NCBI GenBank assembly: GCA_020466095.1 | Contig: CM035808.1 | Location: 6,451,133 to 6,515,132 of the forward strand | DNA length: 64,000 bases | Source of the DNA: Chlorops oryzae | Lineage: Eukaryota; Arthropoda; Insecta; Diptera; Chloropidae | Direction: 5' to 3' | Shown: positions 58,718 through 64,000 of the stretch, in pieces | How the letters are laid out: each line of letters starts with the position of its first letter | Numbering within the stretch: the first letter of the stretch is position 1 | The notes under the pieces: model-generated | Databases searched by the model: none | What the model was told of the DNA's origin: nothing | What the model saw: the letters and a program-made list of their open reading frames with translations, nothing else | Position numbers and translations under genes: made by a program

Positions 58718-60160
58718 TCTGTCTGTCTGTCTGTCTGTCTGTCGGTCACACTTTAGTTTTTCGTAATTTACTCCTAAGCCATGAAAGATATCATATTGAA
58801 ATTTGGCATGGACTTCAACCAGGTAAATGTCCGAAAAACTGCATACAAATTTTTTTCGTAGTCCCTTCTTGGGTCGTGGGAAGTGGTTCAGAAGTTTCAA
58901 AAATCACGATTTTTAACGTTTTTCCTGGATAACTTTTTGACTATACATCCCAGCTTATTGAAATTTGGTGAGTGTATAGCTACTATGTAGACTTAAGCTT
59001 TCGCTGAAAAAAATTGCGACATCGCTATAACTATGGTCATCATCCTACACAATAGAAAAAAACACTCTTTCTCTTATTCTCATATCTGAATACAAAAATT
59101 ATTTTTTTGCTTCTTCTGATTGTGTATTTTTCCACCAAATAAAGTCGTCCATTATGGATAAATTTTGACCATGACCACATTTCGCGAAATTCGCAAAAAT
59201 TGATTTTCACTATTTTGAATTGAGTATTTCGCAGCTAAACAAAATGTCCTCTAAGGGTTAAAATTTGATCAAGACCACCATCCGCGAAAATCGCGAAAAT
59301 TTGATTTTCACTAGTTTGAATTGAGTATTTCGCAGTTAAACAAAATGTCCTCTAAGGGTTAAAATTTGATCAAGACCACCATCCGCGAAATTCGCGAAAA
59401 CCTGATTTTCACTATTTTTAATTGAGTATTTCGCAGCTAAACAAAATGTCCTCTAAGGGTTAAAATTTGATCAAGACCACCATCCGCGAAATTCGCAAAA
59501 ATTTTATTTTCACTATTTTGAATTGAGGTTTTCTCAGCTAGACAAAATTTCCTCTAACGGTTAAATTTTGACCATGACCACCATTCGCGAATTTCGAAAA
59601 AATTTAATTTTCACTATTTTGAATTGAGGTTTTCGCAGCTAGAAAAAATGTCCTCTTACGGTTAAATTTTGACCATGACCACCATTCGCGAAATTCGCAA
59701 AAATTTTATTTTCACTATTTTGAATTGAGTATTTCGCAGCTAGACAAAATGTCCTCTAACGGTTAAAATTTGACCATGACCACCATTCGCGAAATTCGCA
59801 AAAATTTTATTTTCACTATTTTGAATTGAGGATTTCGCAGCTATACAAAATGTCCTCTAACGGTTAAAACTTGACCATGATCACCATTCGCGAAATTCGC
59901 AAAAATTTTTATTTTCACTATTTTGAATTGAGGTTTTCGCAGCTAGACAAAATGTCCTCTAGCGGTTAAAATTTGACCATGCTCACCATCCGCGAAAATT
60001 TTGTGCTTAATAATAATCTCGAGTCTTAGAAGGTATAAATAGATATCCAAGCTAGGAACGGCAGGAATTTTTGCTAAGGTAATGTTTTAACATATTTCAG
60101 GCTGAGGAAAAGGTATGTGTGCAATCGGCTTAGCCGATGTAAACTTCTTTACTTGTTTTT
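58534..60160 (+). repeat. Dispersed 1.6-kb repeat with (TGTC)n and minisatellite
   Basis: It starts with a hairpin (TATACCTTTTCCGAAGGAAAGGGTATA-like, 58534-58560) and ends CTTTACTTGTTTTT. It has GATCTAGCCATGTCTGTCTG leading into a (TGTC)n run at 58663-58743, then a 101-bp tandem array. The AGCCATGTC(C/T)GTCTG block and the TTACTTGTTT end relate it to 22142-22979. The class is not known to me and no protein is encoded. Confidence 0.6.
59150..59998. repeat. Minisatellite, about 101-bp unit, 8 copies
   Basis: Eight head-to-tail units of about 101 bp. Each has TTTCACTATTTTGAATTGAG, an ATTTCGCAGCTA-like block, AAATGTCCTCTAA and ACCATTCGCGAAATTCGC. Anchors recur near 59217, 59319, 59420, 59520, 59620, 59722, 59823 and 59924. 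Units 2-4 carry AAGGGTT and units 5-8 mostly ACGGTT, so there are two sub-variants. Confidence 0.85.
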
Positions 60161-60216
60161 TATTAATGTACCTGTTTATGTACATCCGTTATTTGGGACT
60201 TCCAAGAAAAATATTA

Positions 60217-60370
60217 GGGGTATTCACGAAGGCGTGTTAAAAACGTTGGAAAATCGGAAAATCGGGAAAATGCTACTTTTTAAATAATTATTAAACTTTT
60301 TTTGTATCTTGCAGTTAAAATTTTCCAATTTTCCGACTTTCTTATTTTCCGACACCTTTGTGAATACCCC
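60217..60370. mobile_element. GGGGTATTCAC miniature element, copy 3
   Basis: A 154-bp copy, GGGGTATTCACGAAGGCG at the left and CACCTTTGTGAATACCCC at the right, with TA flanks at 60215-60216 and 60371-60372. Confidence 0.75.
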
Positions 60371-60372
60371 TA

Positions 60373-61414
60373 TTAATAAATTACCATTAAAGTAATTTCA
60401 CTGAATATTTGTTCAAAAAAATGTTAAAAGGAGGTGAAAAAATTATGAAAATTGTGAGATTTATGCTACTTGTAGCCACAAGATGGAGTTAACTTGGGTA
60501 AGTTATTACAACAGTTATCAAAAAGTGTAATAACGTCTATTAAATCGATGATAGCAAAAAGTTCCTAACATCTTATGAGAACGGTGAAGGTGAAATTCAA
60601 CAAATTCAATATGGGTATTCACTGAAAGTAGCAAAATCATGGTATCGTGGTAAAGTGGTGAAGTAGCAAGATTAAAAAACAAAATACATGCAAAAAGTTT
60701 TGCCACGAATCTTGCTACTTTACTACACCAGTGTAAGTAGCAAAAGAGCAAAGTAGCCGCTGAAGAAAGGGCTTTCATGTATAATGTCCAAGTTCGACGT
60801 CCCTGTATTGCGTTTTGGTTACCCCATATATAACTATATATGTCACTCAGGAGCCGTTTCCATTTTGACTCTTCTAACCACGGTCTTGGGTACCCACCAA
60901 GGCCTTGGGTACCCACCAAAATGAGCATTTTTCCCTTAAGTACTCACCAAAAGTATTTCTCTTTTGCTCTTTTTTTGCCTGCCGAGTAAAATCTCTTTCT
61001 AACTGGCATATATTTTTTATGTGGTTTATCCTTTTAAGCCCGTATCTAAGTGGAACCAAAATTAAACAAGAGGATGAAAAACCAATTAAAGAACGTTCAT
61101 CCAAGATGAAGTAACCAAAATTCTGAGTTTCGCACTTTGTTATTTGTAAGAATAAACATATGATAAAACAGCTGATTTCATTAGAAAATGTCCAACTTCA
61201 CGAAACCCTGGAAACCTTAATTTTCCTCTTTAAAGTTTTTAGGGAGAGGGACGCAAAGGGAAAATCAAAAAAAACTCTCCATACCACATCCCGATCTTCA
61301 AACTTGACCAAATATAAGGTACGCCAGCATAAGATTATCTCTTACGTAATTCTTGAACGCTCCCTAACTAATATTCTGAAAGAAAGTATTTTTTATTTTT
61401 TGTAAATAGTTATA
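60373..61414. other. Gene-free DNA
   Basis: No supported gene. The segment at 60430-60505 (GCTACTTGTAGCCACAAGATGGAG) is related to 49470-49545 (GCGATTTGTGGCCACAAGATGGAG), an old dispersed repeat. A 22-bp tandem duplication (CTTGGGTACCCACCAA) is at 60884-60919. Confidence 0.5.
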
Positions 61415-62245
61415 CAGTCAAACTTCCATAACTCTAACCACTATTATTCTAAATTAAAGAAAAAATAAATAGTTATTATGAAAGAGATTGTTAGAAAGTG
61501 AAATGAAATTTTTATATAAGCCACTATTCTAAATGATATATTCCCCTAGTGAGTTTTTTCCTCCAGAAATTTTTCTCCGCGAAAAAAGGAATGTTCCTAA
61601 TGCGTCAATAAAAGAAAAAATTTGATGACCTTTTCTTAAAAATGTTCATTAAACTTGATTCCTTAAGGGCTGAATACACGATATGGTTACTGACCAAATT
61701 TTCGGCTGTTTTTCGAACAAATTTTGTCCCAATCGAAACGAAATTGTGTAATTACCAAACATACGTATGGCCATATGGCATTTGATCGCATTTGTTCACG
61801 AGGCAACCAAACGTTTGTTTGCAATGCAGCCATATCGTGTAACATCCCAACCAAATGTTGGTGACAAATTTTTTAGCGAAATTGTGACCAAATTACATTT
61901 GGACGCAAACGAAAAAGGACGGCATACATATGTTTTGGGACAAATGGCGCATATCGTATAAAAACCAAACATACGACTTGTAGCCAAATGAGCATATGTA
62001 TTAAATTTTAGCCAAATGAAAGCAGCCAAACGTTTGGTCAGTAACCATCATATCGTGTAATCGCTCTTTAGTATTCGTTTCCCCAGTTTTCCTAGAAAGG
62101 CAGATTTTTTTTTTCAAATCCGCACGGAAAAACTCCCTGGGAATATTTAGAATCGGGCTGATAAACTATTCGCTATTTCCACCTCATTCAGTTTGAGTTA
62201 TAGAAAAATCGAATTGTAGAAGCTCGAGGTATGGAAGTTTGACTG
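61415..62245. mobile_element. 831-bp element, pogo-like CAG ends, TA flanks
   Basis: The left end CAGTCAAACTTCCATAACTC and the right end GAGGTATGGAAGTTTGACTG are inverted repeats of 20 bp with one mismatch. TA lies at 61413-61414 and 62246-62247. These ends fit a non-autonomous pogo/Tigger-type transposon. A separate palindromic element occupies 61666-62068. Confidence 0.75.
61666..62068. mobile_element. 403-bp palindromic element nested in the pogo-like element
   Basis: The left arm AGGGCTGAATACACGATATG then GTTACTGACCAAA is complementary to TTTGGTCAGTAACC then ATCATATCGTGTAATCGCTC at the right. Repeated CAAACGTTTGG / CATATG blocks lie inside. TA can be read at both flanks (61664-61665 and 62069-62070). 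Confidence 0.65.
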
Positions 62246-62672
62246 TAATTTATTTGGAATAAATTGTTTTTTTTAAATAACCAGCAAAGACTTATTATTC
62301 CTCTATTCAGCGTTCCCGGTTTCCATTCCTCTAGTTTAGATAGTTACCTCCATAGAAACCATGCAATAAACTATTGCAAGAATAAATTTCCCGAACGAAT
62401 GGAATATGCAACGAAAGATTGTTAATTTGTTGCTCCATCGACTGGTTCGGGCAAAATTTTCGCTGCAATCTAGCGAAAATCTCTTGCTTTGCTTATAATT
62501 ATTCTCTGTAAATTTTATATCGATTTCGGTTGCATAAAAAGTTTTCAATGGCTTACATGAATAGACACGATCGGTTTGCATTAATATCGTATTCAGATGA
62601 CGAAAAAAGTAATGAAAAGAGCTGAACAAGAGAAAAGTAAGCCCGCCCAAAGACTGCGGTTACCACATTTCA

Positions 62673-62698
62673 TTGACCTCTCTCTCTCTCTCTCTCTC
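62673..62698. repeat. (TC)n microsatellite
   Basis: A short pure TC run. It creates an Arg/Glu run in a minus-strand frame that is not a gene. Confidence 0.85.
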
Positions 62699-63028
62699 AA
62701 CGACGAGGCGGATCGCCGGATCGCCAGATCATATCCGATCATAGCATTAATTCGTGGCGTAAACAAGTTTAGGGCATTAAAGATTAAATGAGATTTAAAT
62801 TTTAATAAATTCGATAACAGTAACCGAAACGAATGAAAACAAGAGATAGAAGTGATAGAAAGAAGGGCTGATTTTTGAGCCAAAACAATCGTTAAATCAC
62901 CTGAGGGCCCCGGTCAAAGTTACATTTTGCCGCCGGTTGAGTAATAATTCCAGCTCATTATATTTGAAATTTATTTGTTACATTTGTTGGTTTGGAAATA
63001 GATTTGTTAGGCCGCACAAAATTTTGAC

Positions 63029-63065
63029 TATAAATTCGATGCATCACGAGCAGATGGTATTAGTT
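63029..63065 (+). promoter_or_regulatory. TATA box and initiator of the Gly-rich gene
   Basis: TATAAA at 63029-63034 lies 33 bp before an initiator-like TTAGTT (A at 63062). The start codon follows 70 bp later. Spacing matches a standard fly core promoter, typical for an abundantly expressed structural gene. Confidence 0.6.
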
Positions 63066-63131
63066 TCCAATTTTTGTGGAAACGTTAAGTAGACCAAATA
63101 ATATCGCAGCTCAAACGAATTGCACGGGAAA

Positions 63132-64000
63132 ATGAAGGTGTGTATTCCGACGCTATTGGAGAAAATGGAATTTCGACTAACGAAAAATCGTCCCTTTTTT
63201 TCAGTTCTTCGTTTGCATTTTGGCTGCAATGATTGCAACAAGCTCAGCCGGCTTTCTTTTTGAGTCTGGTGGCGGTCATGGTGGAGGAGACGGTGGGGGA
63301 CATGGTGGAGGACATGGCGGAGGACATGGTGGAGGACATGGTGGAGGACATGGTGGAGGACATGGAGGTGGCGACGGCGGATCCGTACAAACAATTCAAG
63401 TTATTGAAGAAAGTGGTGGCGATGGCGGACATGGTGGAGGCCACGATGGCGGATACGGCGGAGGACACGATGGCGGACACGGCGGAGGCCACGATGGCGG
63501 ATATGGCGGCGGCGATGACGGCGGTGAAATTCAGACAGTGCAAGTCATACACGAACAAGGAGGTTCAGTCGGAGGAGGTCATGGCGGAGGTGGTCATGGC
63601 GGAGGTGGCTACAGCTACGGTGGTGGACATGGCGGTTCGTCTGGAGGCCATGGGGGCGGTGGCGGTAGCGTAAAGACCATCAAAGTCATTCACCAACAAG
63701 GAGGTTCAGGCGGAGGTGGTCATGGCGGAGGTGGCTATAGCTACGGTGGTGGACATGGAGGTTCGTCTGGCGGCCATGGGGGCGGAGGCGGTGGCGTAAA
63801 GACCATCAAGGTTATACACGAACAAGGAGGTTCAGTCGGAGGTGGTCATGGGGAGGTGGTCATGGCGGAGGTGGCTACAGCTACGGTGGTGGACATGGCG
63901 GTTCGTCTGGAGGCCATGGGGGCGGAGGCGGTGGCGTAAAGACCATCAAAGTTATACACGAACAAGGAGGTTCAGTCGGAGGTGGTCATGGCGGAGGTGG
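63132..64000 (+). CDS. Secreted Gly/His-rich repeat protein (partial, one frameshift)
   Basis: Exon 1 is only ATG AAG (63132-63137). A 67-bp GT-AG intron (63138-63204) follows, then exon 2 from 63205 to beyond the window end. The protein begins MKFFVCILAAMIATSSA, a clear signal peptide cut before GFLFES. The mature part is GGGHGGG repeats alternating with VKTIKVIHEQ-type spacers (variants VQTIQVIEES, IQTVQVIHEQ, VKTIKVIHQQ) and YSYGGGHGGSS blocks. One base is missing near 63851 (CATGGGGAGG where sister repeats have CATGGCGGAGG), which throws the downstream repeats out of frame. The 3' end is not in the window. The composition suggests an insect extracellular structural protein (cuticle, eggshell or silk-like), but no specific family is recognised. 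Confidence 0.85.

Noticed and set aside
59150..59998. CRISPR-like array
   Set aside because: The whole 101-bp unit is repeated with no unique spacers, in a eukaryotic dispersed repeat.

Overview
The window looks like nuclear DNA of a higher dipteran (brachyceran fly, perhaps a tephritid). It is strongly A/T-rich, has very short introns (67-72 bp) next to very long ones, a CAAAATG start context, a mellifera-like mariner transposon, many TA- and TTAA-flanked miniature elements, and one recognisable fly-type protein kinase C gene. The species assignment is inference.

Layout. From 1 to about 23.9 kb there is no host protein gene that I can support. The stretch holds low-complexity DNA, a (TC)n tract of about 1 kb, several inverted-repeat elements (one hAT-type element with a perfect 8-bp target duplication, itself interrupted by another element), a long-inverted-repeat element carrying a fragment of an open reading frame, and mariner copy 1. 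From about 23.98 to 57.88 kb, on the plus strand, lies a novel-type protein kinase C (delta class, Pkcdelta). It has a short N-terminal module, C1A, C1B, a hinge, an AGC kinase domain and a C-terminal tail, in 14 coding exons. A 21.6-kb intron cuts C1B in half. Inside it sits an exon of about 4.4 kb that starts with ATG and ends in a donor of the right phase, which I read as an alternative first exon for a kinase isoform of about 1,900 residues. The same intron also holds mariner copy 2 and several miniature elements. From 57.9 to 63.0 kb there are repeats, including a 101-bp minisatellite and nested palindromic elements. At 63.13 kb a secreted glycine/histidine-rich structural protein gene starts, with a TATA box, and runs off the window end.

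Reading frames. Both host genes carry 1-nt frame breaks, several in homopolymers or simple repeats: two in the kinase exons, five in the long exon and one in the glycine-rich gene. Splice sites, phases and catalytic motifs are otherwise intact, so base-calling or assembly error is the likeliest cause, but the sequence alone cannot exclude real mutations.

How it fits together. The Pkcdelta locus appears to use two starts. One gives a diacylglycerol-responsive enzyme with both C1 domains. The other gives a giant N-terminal extension joined to half a C1B and the full kinase. Around and within it the DNA is a mosaic of inverted-repeat transposons. The most unusual is a three-copy family of about 0.56 kb whose terminal repeats enclose a tRNA-like pair of Pol III A and B boxes.
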